Assembly: GCF_014639235.1 (NCBI RefSeq)
Contig: NZ_BMFU01000016.1
Coordinates: 34,162-98,161 of the forward strand
DNA length: 64,000 nt
Direction of reading: 5' to 3'
Origin: Paenibacillus silvae
GTDB taxonomy: Bacteria; Bacillota; Bacilli; Paenibacillales; Paenibacillaceae
This document shows, one piece after another, positions 1-7,645 of the stretch (position 1 is the stretch's first letter; every line of letters starts with the position of its first letter). Both the position numbers and the translations under genes were made by a program. The notes beneath the pieces were generated by a model. It saw nothing but the letters and a program-made list of their open reading frames with translations, was not told the origin of the DNA and did no database searches.

Positions 1-1
1 C

Positions 2-277
2 GTATATGACAAGGGAAGTTCTGAATCATCCTATGGCCCACATAAGCGAGTTTGGCTACATCAAGCTGTTAGTGGCAACTTCTTGATTGCTGAAAAAAAT
101 GGTCGTAGTGAAATCATGATACATGGGGGAGATCCTGCAACAAGTACATCCCTTTCTTGGTATCCACTTCGTCCAACTTATGGCTGCATCAGGCTTTCGA
201 ATGATAATCAGAAAAAGCTGATCGATGTTCTGGTTAAAAACGGAAGCTCTGGGAAGATCACTGTGAACGAAATTTAA
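2..277 (+). CDS. L,D-transpeptidase-like protein, first copy (5' end outside window)
   Basis: This is the 3' part of a gene that starts before the window; the reading frame is open from base 2. Except for one residue (His for Tyr in the WLxQ stretch), the 91 visible residues match the C-terminal part of the complete copy at 659-1135. It carries the same HGG motif and the TYGCIRLSN motif with the cysteine expected of a YkuD-type L,D-transpeptidase. Only a handful of mostly silent base differences separate the two copies, so the duplication is recent or kept alike by gene conversion. Whether the missing 5' part is intact cannot be seen. Confidence 0.75.
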   Translation, partial: VYDKGSSESSYGPHKRVWLHQAVSGNFLIAEKNGRSEIMIHGGDPATSTSLSWYPLRPTYGCIRLSNDNQKKLIDVLVKNGSSGKITVNEI

Positions 278-278
278 G

Positions 279-310
279 AAAACAGGGCGGGATATTCCCG
301 CCCTGTTTTT
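279..310 (+). terminator. Rho-independent terminator after first L,D-transpeptidase copy
   Basis: A GC-rich stem, ACAGGGCGGGA against TCCCGCCCTGT with a three-base loop, followed by a run of T. A run of A in front lets it act on the other strand too. It is repeated at 1137-1168. Confidence 0.85.
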
Positions 311-327
311 AAATACGCTGCAGAGTA

Positions 328-381
328 TTATTTATCTAATTTCAATAATTGCTGAAACTCTTTCTGACTGATTTTTTTACA
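328..381 (-). pseudogene. 3' remnant of the secreted beta-propeller-like gene
   Basis: This stretch matches the last codons and stop of the minus-strand gene at 1186-1995, with one base missing in a T run. The match ends abruptly at about base 381, where unrelated sequence begins. It was evidently carried along when the neighbouring L,D-transpeptidase gene was duplicated and has no coding role of its own. Confidence 0.8.
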
Positions 382-658
382 TATTATCTTATTTGAGAGA
401 ATCATTTGTTCTGATGAGGTCATCATTATATTAGATAAATAGACAATATAAAATTACAGGTACAGACTGTTTATTTAGGGGGACTTTGGAAATGGGTAGT
501 CTCTTTTTTGAACTAATTATGAAATACGGTTGTTATTCGATGTTACAAATTACCTTATAAGCGAGAGAGATGATACATACACCATTCGAATGTGGAGCCA
601 TTCAAGTGTTTGTAAACTCCATCATTTCAGCTCAATATACTAATGGAGGCGTTTAACA
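382..658. other. Spacer between the two duplicated units
   Basis: AT-rich sequence lying between the end of the first repeat and the start of the complete gene. It must hold the promoter of the 659 gene, but no convincing hexamer pair stands out. A ribosome binding site (GGAGG) lies about 10 bases before 659. No other gene is supported. Confidence 0.4.
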
Positions 659-1135
659 ATGGGTTATCACATTATTGCAAATTTTCCATCCAATCGTGAC
701 TACAAAGGTACTTTGAAAGTATATTCTGACAATGGGGATTTGGTTTTCGGCCCTGTTGAGGCTCTAGGCCGTGGTTCAAATGACTCAAAGAACGGGAATG
801 ATCACACCAACTGGAAGCTTCAGAATGCTGACATTCCAACAGGTGTAGCTAAGACAGTTGTATATGACAAGGGAAGTTCTGAATCATCCTATGGCCCACA
901 TAAGCGAGTTTGGCTATATCAAGCTGTTAGTGGCAACTTCTTGATTGCTGAAAAAAATGGTCGTAGTGAAATCATGATACATGGGGGAGATCCTGCAACA
1001 AGTACATCCCTTTCTTGGTATCCACTTCGTCCAACTTATGGCTGCATCAGGCTTTCGAATGATAATCAAAAAAAGCTGATCGATGTTCTGGTTAAAAACG
1101 GGAGCTCTGGGAAGATCACTGTGAACGAAATTTAA
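659..1135 (+). CDS. L,D-transpeptidase-like (YkuD-fold) protein, complete copy
   Basis: A 158-residue protein. The C-terminal half has IMIHGGDP (about residues 106-113) and TYGCIRLSN (about 127-135), the histidine and cysteine motifs of the YkuD L,D-transpeptidase family, which makes or exchanges 3-3 peptidoglycan crosslinks or acts on related peptides. No signal peptide or transmembrane segment is visible, which is odd for a cell-wall enzyme and would fit export by another route or a cytoplasmic role. The ATG is preceded by GGAGG at good spacing. It converges on a secreted-protein gene across a shared bidirectional terminator. Family assignment rests on the two motifs; substrate is unknown. 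Confidence 0.72.
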   Translation: MGYHIIANFPSNRDYKGTLKVYSDNGDLVFGPVEALGRGSNDSKNGNDHTNWKLQNADIPTGVAKTVVYDKGSSESSYGPHKRVWLYQAVSGNFLIAEKNGRSEIMIHGGDPATSTSLSWYPLRPTYGCIRLSNDNQKKLIDVLVKNGSSGKITVNEI

Positions 1136-1240
1136 GAAAACAGGGCGGGATATTCCCGCCCTGTTTTTAAATACGCTGCAGAGTATTATTTATCTAATTT
1201 CAATAATTGCTGAAACTCTTTCTGACTGATTTTTTTTACA
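860..1240. repeat. Second copy of a 380-bp direct repeat (first copy 2-381)
   Basis: Bases 2-381 and 860-1240 are nearly identical, with a few substitutions and a one-base indel in a T run. The repeat spans the 3' part of the L,D-transpeptidase gene, the terminator and the last codons of the convergent gene. The offset is 858 bases. The left limit lies beyond the window, so the true unit is longer. This is a tandem-type duplication. Confidence 0.93.
1137..1168. terminator. Bidirectional terminator between convergent genes
   Basis: An 11-bp perfect stem (ACAGGGCGGGA / TCCCGCCCTGT) flanked by A and T runs. It lies between the stop of the L,D-transpeptidase gene and the stop of the minus-strand gene at 1186, so it can serve both. 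Confidence 0.9.
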
Positions 1241-1995
1241 GGTTTCACTTTTTTATTGGCAGAGTTGTATCTGTAAAGAATCATCTGGTTTGAAGGGTAC
1301 TCACTAATGTAATCAAGGGTATTTCCGTTTTTGTGCCAAAGAAGAAGTCCCGTACTTATATAGTTCGTTTCGCGTGGCAAATATTCAACGGTATCTTTTA
1401 CGGGATCATAAATTGCGAGAGAACTCTTTTCTGTGTCACCATAGGAAAAGGCAATTTTGTTTTCTTTAGGAGACCAATTATAAGAAGCAATGGTTTCTAT
1501 GCCCTTCTTCCCTGCTTTAAGAAGACGGTCATTTATTAACGTAGCTTCGCCCGTTTTAAGGTTCACAAGAATAAGTACATTTCCGGCGCTTTTAGAAGCT
1601 TGAATAGCTACCCATTCTCCAGTATATGAGTCAACAACACTCGTCACATCAAGCAACTTTTCATCATAATCCCCTGTGTTTATAGTCCTGCTAATTTTCC
1701 CTTTTGATACAACAATAGACTTAATTATTTTGGATTCAAACGTAGCAGCTTTTTCTTGTCCTACGGTGTTTGCAGTAACTTTAATGGTTTTGCCAGTCCA
1801 AATAATTTTATTACCGTTCAATGTCTTTTTAAATTTTGGAATGCTTTGATACAGCGAAGAAGCCATGGATGTAGATTTTATAGTTATTGGTGAAACTGAT
1901 GTGTTGGTGTTAAAAGCTGAGGCTTGAATTGATGATAGAGTGGCCATGCTACTTAACACTAAGACGCTGGATAAAAGAATTTTGGTAACCTTCAT
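1186..1995 (-). CDS. Secreted protein with TolB/WD40-like beta-propeller repeats
   Basis: A 269-residue protein with a clear signal peptide (MKVTKILLSSVLVLSSMATL, cleavage likely near the QASA stretch). The mature part has repeated blades such as YNWSPKENKIAFSYG followed by LAIYDPVKDTVEYLP, typical of TolB-like propellers that bind proteins or small ligands outside the membrane. AAGGAGAG sits about 8 bases before the ATG. Nothing identifies a ligand or enzyme activity. It converges on the L,D-transpeptidase gene and its 3' end was copied together with that gene. The pairing might reflect a shared role at the cell wall, but this is inference. Confidence 0.6.
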   Translation of the reverse strand: MKVTKILLSSVLVLSSMATLSSIQASAFNTNTSVSPITIKSTSMASSLYQSIPKFKKTLNGNKIIWTGKTIKVTANTVGQEKAATFESKIIKSIVVSKGKISRTINTGDYDEKLLDVTSVVDSYTGEWVAIQASKSAGNVLILVNLKTGEATLINDRLLKAGKKGIETIASYNWSPKENKIAFSYGDTEKSSLAIYDPVKDTVEYLPRETNYISTGLLLWHKNGNTLDYISEYPSNQMILYRYNSANKKVKPVKKISQKEFQQLLKLDK

Positions 1996-2058
1996 TGTGT
2001 ATCTCTCCTTTTAATATTGGAGGCTGTATCATGATGTGTATCCTCCATAATCGCTGCC

Positions 2059-2087
2059 TGTATAATATAAACGAAAATAACTGTAAA
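2059..2087 (-). promoter_or_regulatory. Likely sigma-A promoter of the secreted propeller gene
   Basis: Read on the minus strand: TTTACA, a 17-base spacer, then TATACA, about 65 bases before the ATG at 1995. The rest of the 1996-2341 gap is AT-rich and shows no other gene. Confidence 0.5.
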
Positions 2088-2341
2088 ATGTTCCTTTTTT
2101 TATTCCTTTTTTTTATAAAATTATCCTAAACTAACTTGAAATTTGAACTAAAGGTATACCAAGAAACGTTTGAACTTCATTTTGTATATATGATCAGACA
2201 AAAACTTAGTAATGTTCATTTTGAAATTCATATGGAGTTCTAAGCAATAAATTAACAGTAATCTAAAACGTTCATACGAGTGATTATTTGTAAGGAAGAA
2301 GGTTTCCAAGCCCTTTCTCCATGTACCTCAGCTTCCCCTGT

Positions 2342-3766
2342 TCACTCCATTCCTTCGCGCTGCGATTTGAGCTGCAGTCTCGAAATTTCCTCGCGAATCT
2401 TCTGCATCCCCTCTTCTATACGCTGCTTTGGCACGTTGGAGATATTCAGGCGCAGCATCGTTTCAATTCCCGGCTCTCGCCCACGTTCGACCATACCCGA
2501 AGGGTAATATCGTTCCGTTGTATCTGCCAGAATTCCCCGGTTCTCCAACCGGGAAATCAATGTACTAACCGGCATTCCCAATGGCAGGGGAAGAACGGTA
2601 TGCTCACCACCTGTACGCGGTGCATCCCGGAACGGGGCAAAGTCTGGATGAGTCGCCAATTGCTCGTGTACAACCTGCATGCGCGAAGCATAGCGACTGC
2701 GGATTGTTTTACGATGGTGGGCAAACATTCCGCTGTGAATGTACACCTCAAGTGCAGCTTGAGACAGAACGGAGGTGTCGATATCAAGCATTCTTTTGTA
2801 CAAGCCAAAGCCGGATACCAAGGCAGACGGCAGCACGGTAACCCCTATACGAAGTCCGGGAAACAGAATTTTGGAATAACTTTTCAAATAAATGACCCGC
2901 TCATGCGTATCATAGGACCACAACGGATCTTGTCTCGCGCTGTCCTCCAAATCTGCCAAATAATCATCCTCCACCAGATAAACGTCATATCGCTGCGCAA
3001 GCCGAAGAAGTCTTTTTTTCTCCACTGCTGTCATGGACGTCCCAATCGGGTTCTGAAACCGTGGCATCACATAAAAAAACTTGATATCCCCTTCCGCAAA
3101 CTGGCGTTCCAGTGAATCCCAGTCCAGCCCTTCCACCAATGTTCTTCGCACACCTGCAATGGGCACCCTCAGACTCTCCAGCAGCGTCGGCATGTTGTGG
3201 TACGTTGGCAATTCCACCATCACTTTGGTTTTACCGCCCGGAAAAGTCATCAAAGCCAGCGCCGCAAGGGCCTGCTGCACACCCGATGTGATGAAAAACT
3301 GCTCCGCTCCCGCAAACACCTGATAATCGGCAAACTGCTTCTGTAAAAGTGCAATCAACGAAGGCAATCCTTGCTGGGTGCCATATAAAAACAGCTCGTC
3401 CTGCTTCTGTCGCATCGCCAGATCCATACAATGCCGAAAATCCGCATACGGAAACACCCTCGGATCGGGAGCCGCCGAAGCAAAATCCAGTGGTTCCTGC
3501 CAGTCCATATCCTGTGCTCCCGTACCATTCTGCACTGCGTAATAGCCGGATTGAGGAATGGCGTACACCAGATGTCTGTGCTCCAGCCATTCGTAAGCCC
3601 GAATAACTGTGCTGATACTGCATTGATACTGCTTCGCGACGGTCCGGACTGCGGGCAGCCTGATCCCTTTTTCATCCCAATTACGACGGTCCTGTCTTAT
3701 CATCTGCTCTTGTATCCATTCTTGCAAAGCGAGAGCGATCTTCTCGTATTTTTTCAGCGTAACCAC
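2342..3766 (-). CDS. MocR/GabR-family transcription regulator (GntR helix-turn-helix plus aminotransferase domain)
   Basis: About 475 residues. The N-terminal part is a GntR-type winged helix (RLPAVRTVAKQYQCSISTVIRAYEWL). The rest is a fold-type-I aminotransferase domain with the pyridoxal phosphate lysine in the LKSYSKILFPGLRIG segment. Such MocR regulators sense amine or amino-acid ligands through PLP and often act on a divergent neighbour, here the EamA transporter. The start is uncertain: the open frame runs to a TTG at 3793, but that codon lies inside a palindrome that looks like an operator. A GTG at 3766 is used here; the strong AAGGGA site is actually best spaced for a CTG at 3757. 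Ligand unknown. Confidence 0.85.
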   Translation of the reverse strand: MVTLKKYEKIALALQEWIQEQMIRQDRRNWDEKGIRLPAVRTVAKQYQCSISTVIRAYEWLEHRHLVYAIPQSGYYAVQNGTGAQDMDWQEPLDFASAAPDPRVFPYADFRHCMDLAMRQKQDELFLYGTQQGLPSLIALLQKQFADYQVFAGAEQFFITSGVQQALAALALMTFPGGKTKVMVELPTYHNMPTLLESLRVPIAGVRRTLVEGLDWDSLERQFAEGDIKFFYVMPRFQNPIGTSMTAVEKKRLLRLAQRYDVYLVEDDYLADLEDSARQDPLWSYDTHERVIYLKSYSKILFPGLRIGVTVLPSALVSGFGLYKRMLDIDTSVLSQAALEVYIHSGMFAHHRKTIRSRYASRMQVVHEQLATHPDFAPFRDAPRTGGEHTVLPLPLGMPVSTLISRLENRGILADTTERYYPSGMVERGREPGIETMLRLNISNVPKQRIEEGMQKIREEISRLQLKSQREGME

Positions 3767-3777
3767 TCCCTTTCCAA

Positions 3778-3795
3778 AATTGTACCGGTACAATT
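3778..3795. promoter_or_regulatory. 18-bp perfect palindrome, probable MocR operator
   Basis: AATTGTACCGGTACAATT is self-complementary over all 18 bases. It lies between the MocR coding region and an extended -10 on the minus strand (TACAAT with upstream TG, at about 3809-3814), and also within the intergenic region of the divergent EamA gene. Position suggests autoregulation and possible control of the transporter. Confidence 0.6.
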
Positions 3796-3932
3796 GATTA
3801 TTTTCTCTATTGTAGCATGTGGCTCGCAGAAGTATATTAAAAAAGGCTCATATGTTCCACCACTTGACAGGTATTAGCATAATGGAAGCCCACACATTCC
3901 AAGACTATATCGCATCACTGGAGGGAAAATGA

Positions 3933-4868
3933 ATGAATACTGCACGCAACCGAACCTACGCTTACATCGCATCTGTCGCTTATGCTGCGATTATCGGGTT
4001 ATCCTTTTTATTTGTAAAAATGACCGTTACCATCGCACATCCCATTGATGTGCTTGCCCATCGCTTCGCTCTGTCTCTTATCGTGGTCAGCATTCCTGTG
4101 TTATTCGGCTGGATCAAGATCAATCTGCGCATGGCTGATCTGTGGAGAATCATCCCGCTCGGACTGCTCTCGCCTGTACTGTTCTTTGCCTTTCAGGCTT
4201 TTGGACTGGTTACCTCCAATTCATCAGAAGCAGGCATTATTCAGGCCATGGTTCCCGTGTTCACACTCGTCCTGGCTTCCGTCTTCCTTAGAGAACGCAC
4301 ATCCATTGTACAGAAGATGTCTCTGCTGCTCTCTGTCGCTGGTGTCATCTTTATCTTCGCGATGAAAGGCGGCGGGATGTCGATGAGCAACATGCAGGGT
4401 ATTGTGCTGCTGCTGTTCTCGGCCATCAGCTTTGCTGGATACGGGGTTCTGGCAAGACCGCTCACTCGAAAATACAAACCGCTGGAACTGACCTGGGTTA
4501 CCCTGATGGTAGGCTGTATTGTATTTAATGCGGCTGCGCTGATACGTCATGCTTACATCGGGTCCATGGCAGACTATATCCAGCCGCTTGGAGATCTGTC
4601 CTATCTGGGTGCTCTTGCTTATCTGGCGATCCTGTCCACCATGGTATCTACCCTGCTGTCCAGCTATGCGCTCACACATCTGGAGGCTTCACGTGTCAGT
4701 GTATTCAGCAATCTGTCCACGCTTATATCCATTGCCGGCGGCGCGCTGATTCTGCACGAGCCTGTGCAGGGTTATCACTACATCGGGGCAGTTCTGATTA
4801 TCGCCGGAGTGCTTGGTACTAATCTAAGTAACCATAAACAACGGCTGGTCAGTCATTCCAAAGCATGA
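3933..4868 (+). CDS. EamA/DMT-family transporter
   Basis: A 311-residue membrane protein with about ten hydrophobic segments arranged as two EamA repeats (roughly residues 10-145 and 155-295). Features include the N-terminal AIIGLSFLFVK, the mid-protein SFAGYGVLARPL and the C-terminal GGALILHEPVQGYHYIGAVLI. The family exports amino acids, nucleosides or other metabolites. GGAGGG lies 7 bases before the ATG at 3933; an ATG at 3929 is in another frame. The divergent MocR regulator and the operator-like palindrome between them suggest shared regulation. Substrate cannot be told from sequence. Confidence 0.85.
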   Translation: MNTARNRTYAYIASVAYAAIIGLSFLFVKMTVTIAHPIDVLAHRFALSLIVVSIPVLFGWIKINLRMADLWRIIPLGLLSPVLFFAFQAFGLVTSNSSEAGIIQAMVPVFTLVLASVFLRERTSIVQKMSLLLSVAGVIFIFAMKGGGMSMSNMQGIVLLLFSAISFAGYGVLARPLTRKYKPLELTWVTLMVGCIVFNAAALIRHAYIGSMADYIQPLGDLSYLGALAYLAILSTMVSTLLSSYALTHLEASRVSVFSNLSTLISIAGGALILHEPVQGYHYIGAVLIIAGVLGTNLSNHKQRLVSHSKA

Positions 4869-4874
4869 TACAAT
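4846..4874 (+). promoter_or_regulatory. Likely sigma-A promoter of the trpS T-box transcript
   Basis: TGGTCA, a 17-base spacer, then TACAAT preceded by TG (extended -10). It overlaps the last codons of the EamA gene and lies about 25 bases before the T-box structure. Confidence 0.5.
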
Positions 4875-4894
4875 GTGAAAAATTGTAAACGAAC

Positions 4895-5288
4895 GTTATC
4901 AACGATGATGAAGAGAAGTACACACGTCATGATACTTCAGAGAGCCGGCGGCAGGTGCGAGCCGGTGTATCGGACTTGTGGAAATGGGCTTCGGAGTTCC
5001 GAGTTGAACAAAGCACACTTGCATGTTACAGGCGAGTTGCTTCCAGTAGGCAAGGCGGCAGGTCCTGCCGTTATCCCATGGACAGGATATCGATCTGGCT
5101 CATCGTTGTACGATTTAGCTTAGGCATGCCTGAGCGTATAATGACGTGACCGCAATGATTCAATAATTGTTGATCCGTATCCGTGAAGTGGGCCGCAGAC
5201 CAGCGGCCAATGAAGGTGGCACCGCGAGCACAGCCTCGTCCTTCTGTTCTGTTTCCTCAGGAAATGGACGGAAGGACGGGGCTTTTTT
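4895..5288 (+). ncRNA. T-box leader riboswitch (tryptophan) with terminator
   Basis: The leader of trpS. The conserved T-box AAGGTGGCACCGCGAG lies at about 5213-5228. It is followed by a terminator whose stem pairs CGTCCTTC (about 5237) with GAAGGACG (about 5271) before a T run near 5283-5288. Upstream is a long Stem I region with AGAGAAGTA and a specifier region where TGG, the tryptophan codon, occurs at 4979-4981 (a second TGG is at 4985). In this family uncharged tRNA binds the specifier and the T-box, favouring the antiterminator. Here uncharged tRNA-Trp should raise trpS expression. Confidence 0.92.
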
Positions 5289-5384
5289 ATTTGAAAGGCT
5301 GAAGGGAGGTGATGGTCGTGGAAGATGGCTGGTGGTGGCGACTCAGCAGAAGCAACAACATTTTTTATCAAAGGAGAATGAACA

Positions 5385-6380
5385 ATGAATCCAAACAAGG
5401 AACGCATATTAACCGGGGATCGGACAACCGGGCAGCTTCATCTCGGCCATTACGTCGGCAGTCTGCGCAGCCGGGTGGAATTACAGGAAGTGCACGACAC
5501 TTATATTTTGCTGGCTGATGTTCAGGCACTGACTACTCATTATGAGCAGCCTGAATTGATTGCAAACAGTGTGCATCAAGTGACACTGGACTACCTGGCT
5601 GTGGGTATCGATCCCGACAAGTCTACCCTTTTCATTCAATCAATGATTCCTGAAATTGCCGAGCTTACGGTAATTTTCTCCATGTTTGTTACGGTTAATG
5701 CACTTAGGCACAATCCAACAATCAAAACCGAAGCACGTGACCGGGGGTACACCGATCTCTATTATGGATTTTTGGGATATCCGGTCAGTCAGGCTGCCGA
5801 TATCGCTTGCTGTAAAACCACACTGATACCTGCAGGTGAGGACCAGATCCCTCACGTGGAAACTGCCCGCAAGCTGGTTCGGCGCTTCAATGAGCTGTAT
5901 GCACCTGTTTTTCCTGAACCCCGAATATTGACAGGAGCACGTTTGGGCGGCCTGGACGGTGTTGGCAAAATGAGCAAAAGCATGGGCAACGCCATCTCGT
6001 TAAATGCTGATCCGCAAGACGTGCAGGCTAAACTGACCAAAGCCAAAACCGATCCTGCACGCATTCGCCGCTCCGATCCGGGACACCCGGATATCTGTCC
6101 TGTGTATGCTTACCATCAGCTGTTCCGGTCTGCAGATACCGAGGAAATTCATACAGCATGTAGTCAGGGGAAGATCGGTTGTACTGATTGCAAACGGCTG
6201 GCGGGCGATGCAGTTAATGAATTACTTGCTCCTTTTCGCGAGCGGCGAGGTTATTATGAACAAAGGAAAAGTCAGGTGAAGGAACTACTGATGGAGGGCA
6301 CAAGAAAAGCCAGACGTACCGCAAAAGAAACGATGCTTGAAGTACGTGAAGCGATGGGCATTCGTTATTTTGACCTCTGA
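5385..6380 (+). CDS. trpS: Tryptophan--tRNA ligase
   Basis: A 331-residue class I aminoacyl-tRNA synthetase that charges tRNA-Trp. The HIGH-type motif is LHLGHYVGS near residue 20 and the KMSKS motif is GKMSKSMG near 195. The TrpRS-like segment GYPVSQAADI and the D-Q motif GEDQIPHVE are present. The length matches the family. An AAAGGAG site precedes the ATG. Expression should be governed by the tryptophan T-box directly upstream. It stands alone; the following germination operon has its own spacer. Confidence 0.96.
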   Translation: MNPNKERILTGDRTTGQLHLGHYVGSLRSRVELQEVHDTYILLADVQALTTHYEQPELIANSVHQVTLDYLAVGIDPDKSTLFIQSMIPEIAELTVIFSMFVTVNALRHNPTIKTEARDRGYTDLYYGFLGYPVSQAADIACCKTTLIPAGEDQIPHVETARKLVRRFNELYAPVFPEPRILTGARLGGLDGVGKMSKSMGNAISLNADPQDVQAKLTKAKTDPARIRRSDPGHPDICPVYAYHQLFRSADTEEIHTACSQGKIGCTDCKRLAGDAVNELLAPFRERRGYYEQRKSQVKELLMEGTRKARRTAKETMLEVREAMGIRYFDL

Positions 6381-6535
6381 CAAAAACATGGTCTGAGATT
6401 CTATAGGTTCCGAGGAGTACAGCATAATCGAAGCTAGAAGAATTCTATCCAACTCTCTTTCCTGTATGAAGCTGCGCAAACACGTTAACACTGCTGAGGA
6501 CACTTTTACTTTTACTCGGAAAGGGAGTCCTCGGC

Positions 6536-7645
6536 ATGAAACGTTCACAACCTTCATTTTTGCAAGCCATGATGTTAATCATGTTATCGGTGGGTTTGAT
6601 CAGCCACGTGTTAATTATCCCTGCCCTTCTGAGCGCAGCGAAAAGGGATTCGTGGATTTCCGTGCTGCTTTCTGCCGGGCCGTTGATCATCTTTGCAAGC
6701 ATGCTCGCCTACGTTTCTAGATTTCTACAGCATCAAACGTTGCATGATTGGCTGTCTTCCCATCTTGGCAAGCCTGTAGGCTTGATACTGCGGGTGGGAA
6801 ACAGTCTCTTTTTTCTATGCGCAATCTACTTCACATTACGTGACACAACCACCTGGGCCAAAACCAACTATCTCACCGAAACGCCTGTCATCGCAACAAC
6901 GATCGCACTTATGGTGTTATGTGGATATGCAGCCTACAAAGGCATGCGTTCACTTGCCTTCACGGCTGGACTGATTCTGCCACTCGTTGTGCTGCTGGGC
7001 TTCTACGTTGCCATTGTCAATTCCCAGTACAAAGATTACAGCCGGATGCTGCCCGTGCTGGAGCAGGGATGGTCACCTGTATTTCATGGGATGGTGTTCA
7101 GCCTCGCCGGTATGTTTGAACTACTTTTCCTATGGTACATTCAGCCTCATCTCGCCAAACGTATAAAACTATGGCAGTATCTGATGCTTGCATTTATCAT
7201 GATTGGTTTAACGGCCGGCCCCCTGATTGGAGCTATTGTAGAATTCAATCCCTATGAAGCCGCCAATATGAGATATCCCGCTTTTGAAGAATGGCGTATC
7301 GCTTCCTTGGGCAAATATATTGCTCAGACCGATTTCTTCTCGATCTATCAATGGCTGGCAGGTGCATTTACCCGAATCAGTCTGGCCATGTATATTGTGG
7401 TAGAAATTTGGAATATTAAACATGCCTCCAGAAGGATGATTACCTGTGCCTCAATATCTGTAGTCTTTATTCTATCCATGCTCTATCCTCTGGATGATAT
7501 GACCTTCACAAAGATTCTGGTCCATTACATCTTTCCATTCAATCTCGTGTATCTGAGCGGATTTGCCGTTCTGGCAACCTTGGTTGCCTTCATTCATTCA
7601 CGGCGTCAGAGGAGGAACTATCACCATGGAGAAACAGCCGATTGA
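6536..7645 (+). CDS. Spore germination receptor B subunit (GerAB family permease-like)
   Basis: A 369-residue integral membrane protein with about ten transmembrane segments, of the endospore germination permease family related to amino-acid transporters. The N-terminal MLIMLSVGLISHVLIIPALL and the later YIVVEIWNIKHASRR follow the GerAB/YndE pattern. It forms the ligand-sensing part of a germinant receptor in the spore inner membrane together with the next two genes. AAAGGGAG lies before the ATG. It overlaps the A-subunit gene by 20 bases, so the three genes are translationally coupled. No reliable sigma-G promoter could be picked by eye. Confidence 0.88.
   Translation: MKRSQPSFLQAMMLIMLSVGLISHVLIIPALLSAAKRDSWISVLLSAGPLIIFASMLAYVSRFLQHQTLHDWLSSHLGKPVGLILRVGNSLFFLCAIYFTLRDTTTWAKTNYLTETPVIATTIALMVLCGYAAYKGMRSLAFTAGLILPLVVLLGFYVAIVNSQYKDYSRMLPVLEQGWSPVFHGMVFSLAGMFELLFLWYIQPHLAKRIKLWQYLMLAFIMIGLTAGPLIGAIVEFNPYEAANMRYPAFEEWRIASLGKYIAQTDFFSIYQWLAGAFTRISLAMYIVVEIWNIKHASRRMITCASISVVFILSMLYPLDDMTFTKILVHYIFPFNLVYLSGFAVLATLVAFIHSRRQRRNYHHGETAD

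Noticed and set aside
492..560. A 22-codon open frame (starts MGSLFFELIMKYGC) with GGGGGA upstream
   Set aside because: Hydrophobic and toxin-like in look, but too short and without a paired antisense RNA or conservation evidence.
4875..5123. Open frames in the trpS leader
   Set aside because: The region is explained by the T-box RNA structure; the frames lack ribosome binding sites.
6381..6535. Sigma-G promoter before the germination operon
   Set aside because: Such a promoter is expected from the family, but no hexamer pair close enough to the sigma-G consensus could be identified by eye.
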